Origin: Porphyromonadaceae bacterium UBA7048
GTDB lineage: Bacteria > Bacteroidota > Bacteroidia > Bacteroidales > Muribaculaceae
NCBI GenBank assembly: GCA_002493945.1
Contig: DLAL01000052.1
Span: forward strand, 1 to 34,810
Length of the DNA: 34,810 nt
Direction of reading: 5' to 3'
A program made the translations under genes and the position numbers. Below, piece after piece: positions 8,710 to 16,524 of this stretch (the stretch's first letter is position 1; the number at the start of each line of letters is the position of its first letter). The notes under the pieces are model-generated. The model was not told the DNA's origin and ran no database searches. It saw nothing but the letters and a program-made list of their open reading frames with translations.

Positions 8710-10446
8710 TCAGCTCAGTTCCTCGCCTACGCGTATCTGCTTGACCATGAGCTGGACCGAAGAGCTCGAGTTGGGATGCTTGTTCTCTTCTATCGTGTAG
8801 CAGATGTTGAAGGGGCGGCCCGAGTGGATATGCTCGAAGTACGAGGCCATATTGAAGGCGATGCCGTTGATGACGCGGCCCGAGGTGTCGTCGACCAGTT
8901 CGAGCTTGATGTGCTCGAGATTGCGGCCTACGAGGCGGCTGGTGCCGAAGTCCTTTACGCGGCGAGTGCAGAAGGTGGGGATGCGGTTGCCGGGGCCGAA
9001 AGGATTGAAGAGCCGGAGCGTCGACACGAATTCGGGGGTTATCTCGGAGAAGGTGAGGAAGGCGTCGATGTCAATCTGCGGAGTCATCTGCTCGGGCAGG
9101 ATGTTGGCGGCGACGTACTCCTCGAAGCGGCGTGTGAACTCGGGGATGTTCTCCTCGCGCAGCGAGAGGCCCACGGCGTAGGTGTGTCCGCCGAAGTTCT
9201 CGAGCAGGTCGCGCGTGGACTCCACGGCCTTGTAGATGTCGAAGCCCTGCACCGAGCGCGACGAGCCTGTGGCCAGGCCGTTCGACAGCGTCAGCACGAC
9301 CGAGGGCTTGTAGTAGAGCTCGGTCAGGCGCGATGCCACGATGCCGATGATGCCCTTGTGCCAGTCCTTGTTGTAGATGACTATCGACTTCTTGGGGGAG
9401 TGCATCTCGCCGCGCTGCTCGAGGATGGCGTTTGCCTCCTCGGTGATGCGCTTGTCCAGCTCCTTGCGGTCCTTGTTGTACTGGTCAATCTCGAGGGAGC
9501 GGCGGTTGGCTTCCTTGGCGTCGCGCGCCACAAGGAGCTCGACGGCTTCGGAGCCGCTCTGCATGCGGCCTGACGCGTTGATGCGCGGCCCAATCTTGAA
9601 GACGACGTCGTTGATGGTGATTTCCTTGCCGCCGAGTCCGCAGGTACGTATGATGGCCCGCAGGCCCATGTTGGGGTTGGTGTTGAGGCGCTTGAGGCCC
9701 ATATAGGCCATCACGCGGTTCTCGTCGACCATAGGCACGATGTCGGCGGCGATGCTGACTGCCACCAGGTCGAGCATGCACTCGAGCTCGGCGGTGGCTA
9801 TGCCGTTGCTTATCGAGAAGGCCTGCATGAACTTGTAGCCCACGCCGCAGCCCGACAGGTGTGGGCAAGGATAGGTGGAGCCTTCGAGCTTGGGGTTGAG
9901 GATGGCGACGGCTTCGGGAAGCTCGTCGTCAGGCATGTGGTGGTCGCAGATGATGAAGTCTATGCCGAGCTGGCGCGCATAGCGTATCTCCTCGATGGCC
10001 TTGATGCCGCAGTCGAGGATGATGACGAGCTTGACGCCCTGGGCGGCTATCATGTCGATGATCTTGTGCGATATGCCGTAGCCCTCTTCGTAGCGTGTCG
10101 GGATGTAGAAATCAAGCTCGGAATAGTAGTTCTGGAGGTAGCGGTAGACCAGCGATACGGCCGTCGTGCCGTCGACATCGTAGTCGCCGTAGACGAGTAT
10201 CTTTTCTTTGCATCCCATGGCGCGGTTGAGGCGCTCGACGGCCTCGTTCATTCCGGGCATGAGGAAGGGGTCGTGCAGGTCGCGCAGCGAGGGATGGAAG
10301 AATCGCTCGGCGGCATCTATGGTGGTGATGCCGCGCTGGACCAGCAGGTCGCTCACAGGAGGACAGTTGGCAAACCGGCGTGCGAGTTCGGCGCCGAGCC
10401 GCTGCTCTTCGCTCGAAAGGGACGGTAGATTCCATTTGCGTGTCAT
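8710..10446 (-). CDS. recJ: single-strand DNA exonuclease RecJ
   Basis: Protein of 578 residues, the usual RecJ length. DHH-family motifs are clear: DYDVDG (88-93), LDCGIKA (about 145), CDHHMP (DHH at 168-170), a DHHA1 region with the NASGRM-type segment, and the C-terminal RecJ OB-fold. It degrades single-stranded DNA 5'-3' in repair and recombination. The ATG at 10446 (MTRKWNL) is chosen over an in-frame codon at 10515 because an excellent promoter lies at 10477-10507, between them. Confidence 0.94.
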   Translation of the reverse strand: MTRKWNLPSLSSEEQRLGAELARRFANCPPVSDLLVQRGITTIDAAERFFHPSLRDLHDPFLMPGMNEAVERLNRAMGCKEKILVYGDYDVDGTTAVSLVYRYLQNYYSELDFYIPTRYEEGYGISHKIIDMIAAQGVKLVIILDCGIKAIEEIRYARQLGIDFIICDHHMPDDELPEAVAILNPKLEGSTYPCPHLSGCGVGYKFMQAFSISNGIATAELECMLDLVAVSIAADIVPMVDENRVMAYMGLKRLNTNPNMGLRAIIRTCGLGGKEITINDVVFKIGPRINASGRMQSGSEAVELLVARDAKEANRRSLEIDQYNKDRKELDKRITEEANAILEQRGEMHSPKKSIVIYNKDWHKGIIGIVASRLTELYYKPSVVLTLSNGLATGSSRSVQGFDIYKAVESTRDLLENFGGHTYAVGLSLREENIPEFTRRFEEYVAANILPEQMTPQIDIDAFLTFSEITPEFVSTLRLFNPFGPGNRIPTFCTRRVKDFGTSRLVGRNLEHIKLELVDDTSGRVINGIAFNMASYFEHIHSGRPFNICYTIEENKHPNSSSSVQLMVKQIRVGEELS

Positions 10447-10476
10447 GTCGTCGGTGTGAGTCTTCTTTTGCAGGTG

Positions 10477-10507
10477 CAAATTTAGCGAAAATTCTCCGTA
10501 ATTCAAA
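10477..10507 (-). promoter_or_regulatory. promoter of recJ-recQ
   Basis: Reading the minus strand, TTTG (10507-10504), 19 bases, then TAAATTTG (10484-10477): a perfect match to the Bacteroidetes -33/-7 consensus and spacing. It fixes the RecJ start at 10446. Confidence 0.8.
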
Positions 10508-10620
10508 TACCTCAAAAGTGGGTATGGCCGATAATATATGTTAATGGCAGTTAACCATATGTCGTCTTCGGCCGTCTAAGCCGGAAAAGAGCGTTGTGGT
10601 ATCATGGAGAAGAGAATATG

Positions 10621-10690
10621 CCGGATAATCCGGATTCTAATTGTATCGAATTCGGTACAATTAGAAAATCCTACTCACCGGGGTTCGGTG
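10621..10690. repeat. cluster of three inverted repeats, including a 32-bp palindrome
   Basis: Three symmetric elements lie in a row. CCGGAT-A-ATCCGG is at 10621-10633. A 32-bp palindrome at 10635-10666 is centred on GAATTC, with arms TTCTAATTGTA and TACAATTAGAA and only one T-G mismatch pair. CACCG-GGGTT-CGGTG is at 10676-10690. None has a T-run, so they are not ordinary terminators. They sit between the ino1 terminator and the recJ promoter. They may be operators, a structured RNA or the remains of a mobile element. The remaining bases of 10516-10764 hold no gene I can see. Confidence 0.6.
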
Positions 10691-10707
10691 GAGGTCATTA
10701 ACCGGCA

Positions 10708-10739
10708 TTAAAAAAGACCGCGGCATCGCCGCGGTCTTT
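10708..10739 (-). terminator. rho-independent terminator of ino1
   Basis: Perfect 12-bp stem AAAGACCGCGGC / GCCGCGGTCTTT with a three-base loop, followed on the minus strand by TTTTTAAT. It lies 25 bases past the ino1 stop codon. Confidence 0.88.
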
Positions 10740-10764
10740 CAGGTTCAATATGCAGATGTGTGAA

Positions 10765-12069
10765 TCAGTCGATGAGTTCGTCTGCCTTGTAGCCGCCCAT
10801 TTCGCGGATGGCGTTCTTGAGCATGACGTACTGCTGGAAGAGGTGGTTGACGGGCACCTCGTTCTTGGTGTAGTCGTGCATAGGGCTCTTGAGGAAGAAG
10901 CTCAGGAAGCGCTGGATGCCGTAGCGGCCGGCGCGTGCGGCGAGGTCGCTCAGGAGCACGAGGTCAAGGCAGAGAGGAGCGGCGAGGATGGAGTCGCGGC
11001 AGAGGAAGTTGATCTTGATCTGCATGGGGTAGCCCATCCATCCGAAGATGTCGATGTTGTCCCAGCCTTCCTTGTTGTCGTCGCGCGGGGGATAGTAGTT
11101 GATACGTACCTTGTGGTAGTAGTTGGTGTAGAGGTCGGGCTGAGCCTCGGGAACGAGGATGGACTCGAGGGTCGAGAGCTTCGAAACCTCTTTGGTACGG
11201 AAGTTGGCGGGTTCGTCGAGCACGAGACCGTCGCGGTTGCCGAGGATGTTGGTCGAGAACCAGCCGCTCAGACCGAGGCAACGGGTGCCGATGATGGGAG
11301 CGAAGCCCGACTTAACGAGGGTCTGGCCGGTCTTGAAGTCCTTGCCTGCGATGGGCATATGGGTCTTCTCGGCGAGTTCCCACATGGCGGGGATGTCGAC
11401 GGTGGTGTTGGGAGCGCCCATGATGAAGGGAGCGCCTTCGCTGAGTGCTGCGTAAGCGTAGCACATGGAGGGAGCGATGTGCTCTTTGTCGTCGGCCTTC
11501 ATGGCAGCCTCGAGAGCCTCGAGGGTGTAGTGGCACTTCTCGTCAACGGGCACGTATACTTCGGTGGAAGCAGCCCAGAGGACTACGATGCGGTCGCAGT
11601 TCTTCTCGGCCTTGAAGCGGCGGATGTCTTCGCGGAGCTGCTCAACGAGTTCCCAGCGGGTACCCTGCTTGAGGTTGTTGCCGTCGAGACGCTTTGCGTA
11701 GTTGTGGTCGAAAGCGGCGGGAAGGGGCTTGATGGCGATGAGCTCGTCGCGGACGGGTTCGATGTCTTCGCGCTTGAGCACCTGTGCGTTGAGGGCCGAT
11801 TCGTATGCGTTTGCGGGATAAACGTCCCATGCTGCGAATTCGATGTCGTTGAGGTCAGCGATAGGAACGATTTCGTTATATTTGAGGTATTTCTTGTCTT
11901 CACCTTCTCCGACGCGGATGCGGTCGTACTGGGTCATAGAACCGACAGGCTTTGCAAGGCCCTTGCGGGTCATCAGGACACCTGTCATAAAAGTTGTGGT
12001 CACAGCACCGAGGCCGACAACCATAACGCCGAGCTTGCCTGTAGCCGGTTTTGCTATACTTTGGCTCAT
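10765..12069 (-). CDS. ino1: inositol-3-phosphate synthase (MIPS)
   Basis: Protein of 434 residues. An N-terminal Rossmann NAD site GLGAVTTTFMTG (19-30) is followed by the family core with VLWAASTEVY, APNTTVDIPA, GKDFKTGQT and the conserved SGFAPIIGTRCLGLSGWFSTNILGN-type region, all typical of the bacterial/eukaryotic MIPS family. It converts glucose 6-phosphate to myo-inositol phosphate, the first step of inositol-lipid synthesis, in the cytoplasm. In B. thetaiotaomicron the homologous gene is part of the inositol-lipid cluster (published work recalled from memory, the BT_1522-BT_1526 region). Here it lies at the far downstream end of the lipid genes, 264 bases after the HAD gene, with its own promoter at 12191-12220, a structured leader and its own terminator, so it can be expressed separately. 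Confidence 0.93.
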   Translation of the reverse strand: MSQSIAKPATGKLGVMVVGLGAVTTTFMTGVLMTRKGLAKPVGSMTQYDRIRVGEGEDKKYLKYNEIVPIADLNDIEFAAWDVYPANAYESALNAQVLKREDIEPVRDELIAIKPLPAAFDHNYAKRLDGNNLKQGTRWELVEQLREDIRRFKAEKNCDRIVVLWAASTEVYVPVDEKCHYTLEALEAAMKADDKEHIAPSMCYAYAALSEGAPFIMGAPNTTVDIPAMWELAEKTHMPIAGKDFKTGQTLVKSGFAPIIGTRCLGLSGWFSTNILGNRDGLVLDEPANFRTKEVSKLSTLESILVPEAQPDLYTNYYHKVRINYYPPRDDNKEGWDNIDIFGWMGYPMQIKINFLCRDSILAAPLCLDLVLLSDLAARAGRYGIQRFLSFFLKSPMHDYTKNEVPVNHLFQQYVMLKNAIREMGGYKADELID

Positions 12070-12126
12070 TTTGATTTGGTTTGTTTAGGAATATTTACTT
12101 TTTCAATTTTTTTCTCAAGGTGGTCT

Positions 12127-12175
12127 TGCGGCGAGCCGCATACCGAGCATACCACACCCTTCCCGAGGGGTATGC
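12127..12175 (-). promoter_or_regulatory. structured 5' leader of ino1
   Basis: Between the promoter and the ATG lie about 115 untranslated bases with two hairpins. The first has GCATACC / GGTATGC arms (12169-12175 and 12147-12153) around a G/C-rich loop. The second is TGCGG-CTCG-CCGCA (12140-12127). No T-run follows, so this is not a terminator. I do not recognise a known riboswitch class. The leader may stabilise or regulate the mRNA. Confidence 0.45.
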
Positions 12176-12190
12176 CTCGTTTAGTGGGGT

Positions 12191-12220
12191 CAAAAGTACT
12201 AGGTTTTTCGCAATTGCAAA
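12191..12220 (-). promoter_or_regulatory. promoter of ino1
   Basis: On the minus strand TTTG (12220-12217), 18 bases, then TACTTTTG (12198-12191), a full match to TAnnTTTG. The stretch 12221-12333 up to the HAD stop codon shows no terminator hairpin, so read-through from the lipid operon is also possible. Confidence 0.68.
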
Positions 12221-12333
12221 AATTTTTGTAGTATAATTTTAGTGAATCAATGCTAATATTCCACAAAAATATCGCTCAATTGTGTAGATATGTTAAATAT
12301 TGGATGTTTTAGCCACAAACGTGTTAAAATGGA

Positions 12334-13041
12334 CTAATAAAGCATCTCGAGGTCTGACAGCTTTTCGATGCGGTCGGGGCGCTCGGGCAGAGGCTTTTCG
12401 CGGAACCACTGGCGGCCGGCTATCCATGCGGTGCGGCAGCCGAGACTTTCGGCCGGAATGATGTCTTTGGAGAGGCTGTCGCCGACCACGAGCACCTCCT
12501 GAGGCTTCAGCCCGAGGGCGTCGACTCCGAGGCCGAAGATGGCCGGGTCGGGCTTGCGGACGCCCACGACGGCGCTCTCGATGATGCTGCCGAAGTAGTC
12601 CTGCAGCCCGTAGGAGGCAAGGACGGATGATATGTTGCCGTAGAAGTTGCTCACGAGCACCATAGGGTAGCGGCTGCGGAGGCGGTCGAGGGTCGGACGC
12701 ACGCTTTCTATAGATGCGCGCGCGTGCGCGTCGCAGTATCCGGCTATGGCGTCGGTGCAGCGTGCGATGTCGGAGGAGCCTATGAGGCCCCGGTCGGCGA
12801 GGAACTGCAGCTCGATGCGCGCCTTGATGCGCATCATGGCCAGAAAGTCGTCGGAGGGGCTGATGTGCGGCGTGCGAGCCAGCTCGCGCTCGGCGTGGAC
12901 GTAGGCGTCGCAGAAGTCGTCGAGGTCTATGTGGAGTCCGGCGGCCTCGTAGGCGTCGCGTATGACGCAGGCCCAGTGGTCGCCGCGGCAGTCTATTGTG
13001 CCGCCGTAGTCGAAGATTATGCCTTTAATTGAATTTTCCAT
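12334..13041 (-). CDS. HAD-family hydrolase with DxGGT motif I
   Basis: Protein of 235 residues. Motif I is FDYGGTID: nucleophile Asp11 is present, but the second Asp (general acid/base in DxDGT phosphatases) is Gly13. Motif II is in VLVSNF, Lys is in VRKPDP, and motif IV is VVGDSLSKDI; a helical cap lies between about 20 and 120. Active phosphatases with this substitution exist (for example YihX-type DLGN proteins), so it need not be dead. It is the last gene of the lipid run and overlaps the upstream CDP-alcohol phosphotransferase gene by 17 bases, which suggests tight coupling. A role as phosphatase for a phosphorylated lipid headgroup or inositol phosphate is inference. Confidence 0.82.
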   Translation of the reverse strand: MENSIKGIIFDYGGTIDCRGDHWACVIRDAYEAAGLHIDLDDFCDAYVHAERELARTPHISPSDDFLAMMRIKARIELQFLADRGLIGSSDIARCTDAIAGYCDAHARASIESVRPTLDRLRSRYPMVLVSNFYGNISSVLASYGLQDYFGSIIESAVVGVRKPDPAIFGLGVDALGLKPQEVLVVGDSLSKDIIPAESLGCRTAWIAGRQWFREKPLPERPDRIEKLSDLEMLY

Positions 13042-13969
13042 CGTTGAGTTCGTCGGTGAGGCGCCGGCAGATGCGTTCGTGGCGGCACACCATGTATATG
13101 AGGATAGAGTTGAGCACAATCAGCTCGAAGGCGAAGTAGAGCCAGGGCATGCGTGCGAGTATTGAAGCGAAGAGGGCTATGGAGCGCCAGTTGAAGGACA
13201 GGATGTTGGTGTACTTCATCAGCGGCAGGCTCAGTCGGCGGAATTCGTCGCGGAACGACTGCGGCACGCGTCCGTCGGGATACTTCTCGCGGAGGGTGCG
13301 GCGCAGGGTCTGCATGGCCGGGGTGAGACTTTCCTGACTTGCGGTGTAGTTGGTGTAGAACCACAGCGTGAGCTTGCCCATGAAGTGTCCGCGCCACGGG
13401 GTCTCGGCGTAGCGTCTGCGCAGCTGGACGGTGCTGTCAAGTTCGCTGCCTTCCTCGCCCTTGAGGAAATAGAGATGGAACTGGCGGTAGTAGTCGGCCA
13501 TGGCCGCCTGCTTGGCGTGGCACAGTCCGGCGGTGACTGCGATGACCCATATGACCCACGTGTGGGCCGAGAAGAAGTCGGAGGTGACGTTCTCGCGCAG
13601 GCAGATGGCCAGATATATGGAGAAGAACCACAGGTCGCCGCTGACGCCGTCGAGGATGCGGCCTATGCGCGAGTACTGCTTGGTCATGCGTGCGAGCTGC
13701 CCGTCGGCGCTGTCGAAGGAGTTGGCCCATACGAGCAGGATGATGCCGATGACGTTGACCCACAGGTCGTTGAAGTAGAATGCCACGCCGGCACCTATGC
13801 CCAGGAATATCGAGGCAATGGTGATGGCGTTCGGTGTCACGCCGAGGCGGCGTGCGAGGCATGCCCATGCGTAGCCGATAGGGCGGTAGAAGGCCAGGTC
13901 GATGCCTTCTTCTGTGTCGAGGCTCTTGAGGGATGCCTGATATGCGGATGTCGTAGTTTCTTTGTTCAT
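13025..13969 (-). CDS. second CDP-alcohol phosphotransferase with variant active-site motif
   Basis: Protein of 314 residues with several membrane helices. The family motif D-x2-D-G-x2-A-R-x8-G-x3-D-x3-D is present as D86, D89-G90, A93-R94, G103, D107, but position 111 is Gly and an Asp follows at 112 (DGVSGD), so the last Asp, the catalytic base in known structures, is shifted by one. The C-terminal third (about 165-260) is an extra charged region lacking in short family members. It should transfer a phospho-alcohol between CDP-lipid and an acceptor; which one is unknown. Its gene is between the acyltransferase (7 bases) and the HAD gene (17-base overlap). It could be a PI synthase of the direct kind proposed for Prevotella, or an enzyme for another headgroup. 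Confidence 0.83.
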   Translation of the reverse strand: MNKETTTSAYQASLKSLDTEEGIDLAFYRPIGYAWACLARRLGVTPNAITIASIFLGIGAGVAFYFNDLWVNVIGIILLVWANSFDSADGQLARMTKQYSRIGRILDGVSGDLWFFSIYLAICLRENVTSDFFSAHTWVIWVIAVTAGLCHAKQAAMADYYRQFHLYFLKGEEGSELDSTVQLRRRYAETPWRGHFMGKLTLWFYTNYTASQESLTPAMQTLRRTLREKYPDGRVPQSFRDEFRRLSLPLMKYTNILSFNWRSIALFASILARMPWLYFAFELIVLNSILIYMVCRHERICRRLTDELNDGKFN

Positions 13970-13976
13970 TGTTCGC

Positions 13977-14828
13977 TTATTTGAAGCGCTTTAGTTCGTA
14001 GGTTTTCTGACGGAGATAGAGGCCGAGTTCTTCGGCGTTGCCGTGGTGCTGCATCTGCTCTTCGACGGTGACGGGCTGCCCCACGCTGATATGGATTTCC
14101 TTGCCGTTCTTGCGGAACACCTCGGCAGGGAGGCGGAGTGAGCGTGCCGGCCAGCAGGCGTGGCCCAGGAAGTTGCACCATGCGCTGTTGCCGCCGTGGA
14201 AGAATACAGGGATGACGGGGACCTTGGCCTTGTAGATGATCTGGAGCACGGCAGGCTGCCAGGGACGGTCCTGCAGGCCGTCACGGAGCGTGGTCTTGCT
14301 CATGGCGCCGGCCGGGAAGAATCCCATCGGCTCACCTTCCTTGAGCTGTCGGAGTGCCTGACGGATGCCGGCCACCGACACGGCGCGCTTGGCCGGGTCG
14401 TCGCTGGCCGACTGGTCGACGGCTATGAAGTTGGGCCGCATGGCCGATATGTGGTTGAGTATCATGTTCACCATCACCTTGTAGGCCGGGCGGCGCGAGC
14501 CGATGAGGTGGATGAGGGCTATGCCGTCGAGGGCGCCGAAGGGGTGGTTGCTCACGGTGATGAACGCGCCTTCGGGGAGATTGTCGAGGACTTCCTGCCC
14601 GTCGATGCGGAGTGTGTTGTGGAACTGCTCGAAGAGCAGCCGGCGGCAGAATTCGGGGCCGGGAGTGTCGCAGCAGGCGCTGTGCACGTCGTTCACCCTG
14701 TCGACGCTGAGGAAGCGCAGCAGGAAGTCGACTATCTTCGGATGGCCGTCAAGCGCCGGCACCATCTTGCGGATGTCGTCGTAGTTCAGTACGTCGGGGC
14801 GTATGTCATATTGGCTGTAATCAGGCAT
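13977..14828 (-). CDS. lysophospholipid/N-acyl acyltransferase family protein (PlsC/hemolysin-like)
   Basis: Protein of 283 residues, no clear signal peptide. The acyltransferase motif is NHPFGALDG (His95, Asp101), that is, five residues between His and Asp rather than the four of classical PlsC; this spacing is typical of the hemolysin/OlsB-like branch (NHPxGGLDG). A second block FFPAGAMS (about 173) takes the place of the PlsC EGTR-type block, and VPVIPVFFHG follows. It likely transfers an acyl chain from acyl-ACP or acyl-CoA to a lysolipid or an amine at the inner membrane face. Related enzymes make glycine or ornithine lipids in this phylum. It sits 18 bases after the PAP2/AUR1-like gene. 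Confidence 0.78.
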   Translation of the reverse strand: MPDYSQYDIRPDVLNYDDIRKMVPALDGHPKIVDFLLRFLSVDRVNDVHSACCDTPGPEFCRRLLFEQFHNTLRIDGQEVLDNLPEGAFITVSNHPFGALDGIALIHLIGSRRPAYKVMVNMILNHISAMRPNFIAVDQSASDDPAKRAVSVAGIRQALRQLKEGEPMGFFPAGAMSKTTLRDGLQDRPWQPAVLQIIYKAKVPVIPVFFHGGNSAWCNFLGHACWPARSLRLPAEVFRKNGKEIHISVGQPVTVEEQMQHHGNAEELGLYLRQKTYELKRFK

Positions 14829-14846
14829 GGCGGATATCGGGATGCG

Positions 14847-15782
14847 TTAGCGTGTGATGCAGGCGGTATAGCGGCCGATGAAGCGGCTGAAAGCCGGTAT
14901 CTTCATCAGTCCGTACTCGAAGAGCATGAATCCGGCGAAAGCCGTGGCTATGCCTGCCAGTACATCGCATATATAGTGGTGGTTGGAGTAAACGGCTGTG
15001 AACCATATGCCGAGGGTGACCACGGCCAGGACGATGCGCCATCCCAGCGGCGAGCGGCCTCGGACGGCGTAGATGAGCGCTACCAGCGTGTAGGCCGAGT
15101 GGAGCGAGGGCATGGCGGCGAATACGTTGGAATTGCGCGCGTAGAGGCCGTTGAATATGCCCAGGCCGGTCATCTGGTCGAAGCGGCCCAGTCCGGCCAC
15201 TTCTCCGGGCGTGCCGGGGACGGCCTCGAAGCCGTGCATGGCCACGTACCACGGCGGAGCCGCCGGGTGGATGTAGTAGATGGCGAAGCCGAGCAGGTTG
15301 ACCAGCAGGAAGACCAGCGCGAAGTGGAGGTACTGCCGTGTGTGTCCGGCGAAGTAGAGGCAGAGTCCGAATACTATCGGCAGGGGCACCCAGCAGAGGT
15401 AGAAGATGCCGGCCATGAAGTCCATGGCCGTGCAGTGGTGCAGGGCGAAGAACTCGTTGGGCGTCAGCCTCATGCCCTCGGCCACGGTGATGCCGAAGAG
15501 GCTCTTCTCGGTGTTGTACAGCCCTTCGGTGTCGACGGGATTGACCTCGTAGTTGGGAACGATGTTCATCCAGTCGTAGCTGATGCCGAAGACGAAGAAG
15601 GGGATGAGCGCTATGACCACACGGCGCGTGATGCCGCTGACGAAGAAGAGCGCGAATATCAGCACCGCCATCACCACGTGCTCGGGACGGAAGCCTATGA
15701 AGAGGGCCGTCACCGCCAGCCACAGGGCCAGCGATGCCGCGCACCACAGCGCTTCCTTGCCGGTAGGATGTCGGAGAGTCAT
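14847..15782 (-). CDS. PAP2/AUR1-like transferase, probable inositol phosphorylceramide synthase
   Basis: Protein of 311 residues with about six to eight membrane helices. It carries the lipid-phosphatase/phosphotransferase signature as in fungal Aur1: PPWY (mid-protein), MPSLHSAY with the first catalytic His, and YSNHHYICD with the second His and the Asp. By family and by gene order this enzyme transfers phosphoinositol from phosphatidylinositol to ceramide (or dihydroceramide), releasing diacylglycerol. The homologous gene in B. thetaiotaomicron lies in the same cluster and that pathway has been characterised (recalled from memory). The start at 15782 lies 2 bases after the stop of the upstream gene; longer upstream forms overlap it and are low-quality. 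Confidence 0.83.
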   Translation of the reverse strand: MTLRHPTGKEALWCAASLALWLAVTALFIGFRPEHVVMAVLIFALFFVSGITRRVVIALIPFFVFGISYDWMNIVPNYEVNPVDTEGLYNTEKSLFGITVAEGMRLTPNEFFALHHCTAMDFMAGIFYLCWVPLPIVFGLCLYFAGHTRQYLHFALVFLLVNLLGFAIYYIHPAAPPWYVAMHGFEAVPGTPGEVAGLGRFDQMTGLGIFNGLYARNSNVFAAMPSLHSAYTLVALIYAVRGRSPLGWRIVLAVVTLGIWFTAVYSNHHYICDVLAGIATAFAGFMLFEYGLMKIPAFSRFIGRYTACITR

Positions 15783-15784
15783 GG

Positions 15785-16492
15785 TCAGGAGCGTTTTTCG
15801 AGACGTTCGATCTCGCGGCGGCTGTGGCTGACGCGCGCGAAAGCGGTGATGTTGGCGAATACGGCTATGATGCACATGGCGGCCACGAGGATGTTGTTGG
15901 GGTCAAAGGCCGAGCCTTCGGCGAGGTTCTGGCCCGTGATGCCTGTGGCGATGGTGGCCACGGCTGTCACGACCACGCGCTCGGGACGCTGCATGAATCC
16001 TATCTTGCACTCCAGGCCGAGACCTTCGGCACGGGCTCGCACGTAGCTCACCATGATGCTGCCGATAAGGGCCAGGAAGGTGATGGCGGCTCCGGGGAGA
16101 TTGCCGCAGCATATGAGGTAGTAGGAGATACCGCCGAGGGTGAAGAGTTCGCAGTAGCGGTCGAGCACCGAGTCGTACATGGCGCCGAAGGTCGATGCCA
16201 TGCCGCCCAGACGTGCCACCTGACCGTCGAGCATGTCGAAGAGAGAGAAGCCGATGATGAGCGCTCCGCCGATGGTGATGAGGCTCCAGTCCACCGGAGC
16301 ACCCTGGGCGGCCAGATAGCCGGCCCAGCCGATGACGATGGCCGCGGCGACGTTGCCGAGGAATCCCACGGTGGTGACCATGTTGGGCGTGAATCCCATG
16401 CGGATGAGGAGATGCACGAACGGATTGATGACCATATAGATACCCTGCTGGAGTCCGTCGCGGGCAGATTTAGCCATTTGTTTGATATTCAT
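15785..16492 (-). CDS. CDP-alcohol phosphotransferase, probable phosphatidylinositol phosphate synthase
   Basis: Protein of 235 residues with about six membrane helices. The motif D-x2-D-G-x2-A-R-x8-G-x3-D-x3-D is complete: D86, D89-G90, A93-R94, G103, D107, D111. It is expected to join inositol 3-phosphate to CDP-diacylglycerol, giving phosphatidylinositol phosphate, as does its counterpart in the B. thetaiotaomicron cluster. The ATG at 16492 (MNIKQMAK) is chosen over a TTG at 16510; ATG at 16477 is also possible. Neighbours are GtrA (upstream, 32 bases) and the AUR1-like gene (2 bases downstream). Confidence 0.87.
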   Translation of the reverse strand: MNIKQMAKSARDGLQQGIYMVINPFVHLLIRMGFTPNMVTTVGFLGNVAAAIVIGWAGYLAAQGAPVDWSLITIGGALIIGFSLFDMLDGQVARLGGMASTFGAMYDSVLDRYCELFTLGGISYYLICCGNLPGAAITFLALIGSIMVSYVRARAEGLGLECKIGFMQRPERVVVTAVATIATGITGQNLAEGSAFDPNNILVAAMCIIAVFANITAFARVSHSRREIERLEKRS

Positions 16493-16524
16493 TGTAGTCA
16501 CGATTGACAAGAGAGGTTGATTTA

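Noticed and set aside
10750..12231. 493-codon plus-strand open frame
   Set aside because: Antisense to ino1, which has clear family motifs; it also includes the ino1 promoter region.
14160..16046. 628-codon open frame on the plus strand
   Set aside because: Exactly antisense to the acyltransferase, AUR1-like and CDP-alcohol genes, with biased His/Glu/Val/Gly composition and no domain; a shadow in GC-rich coding DNA.
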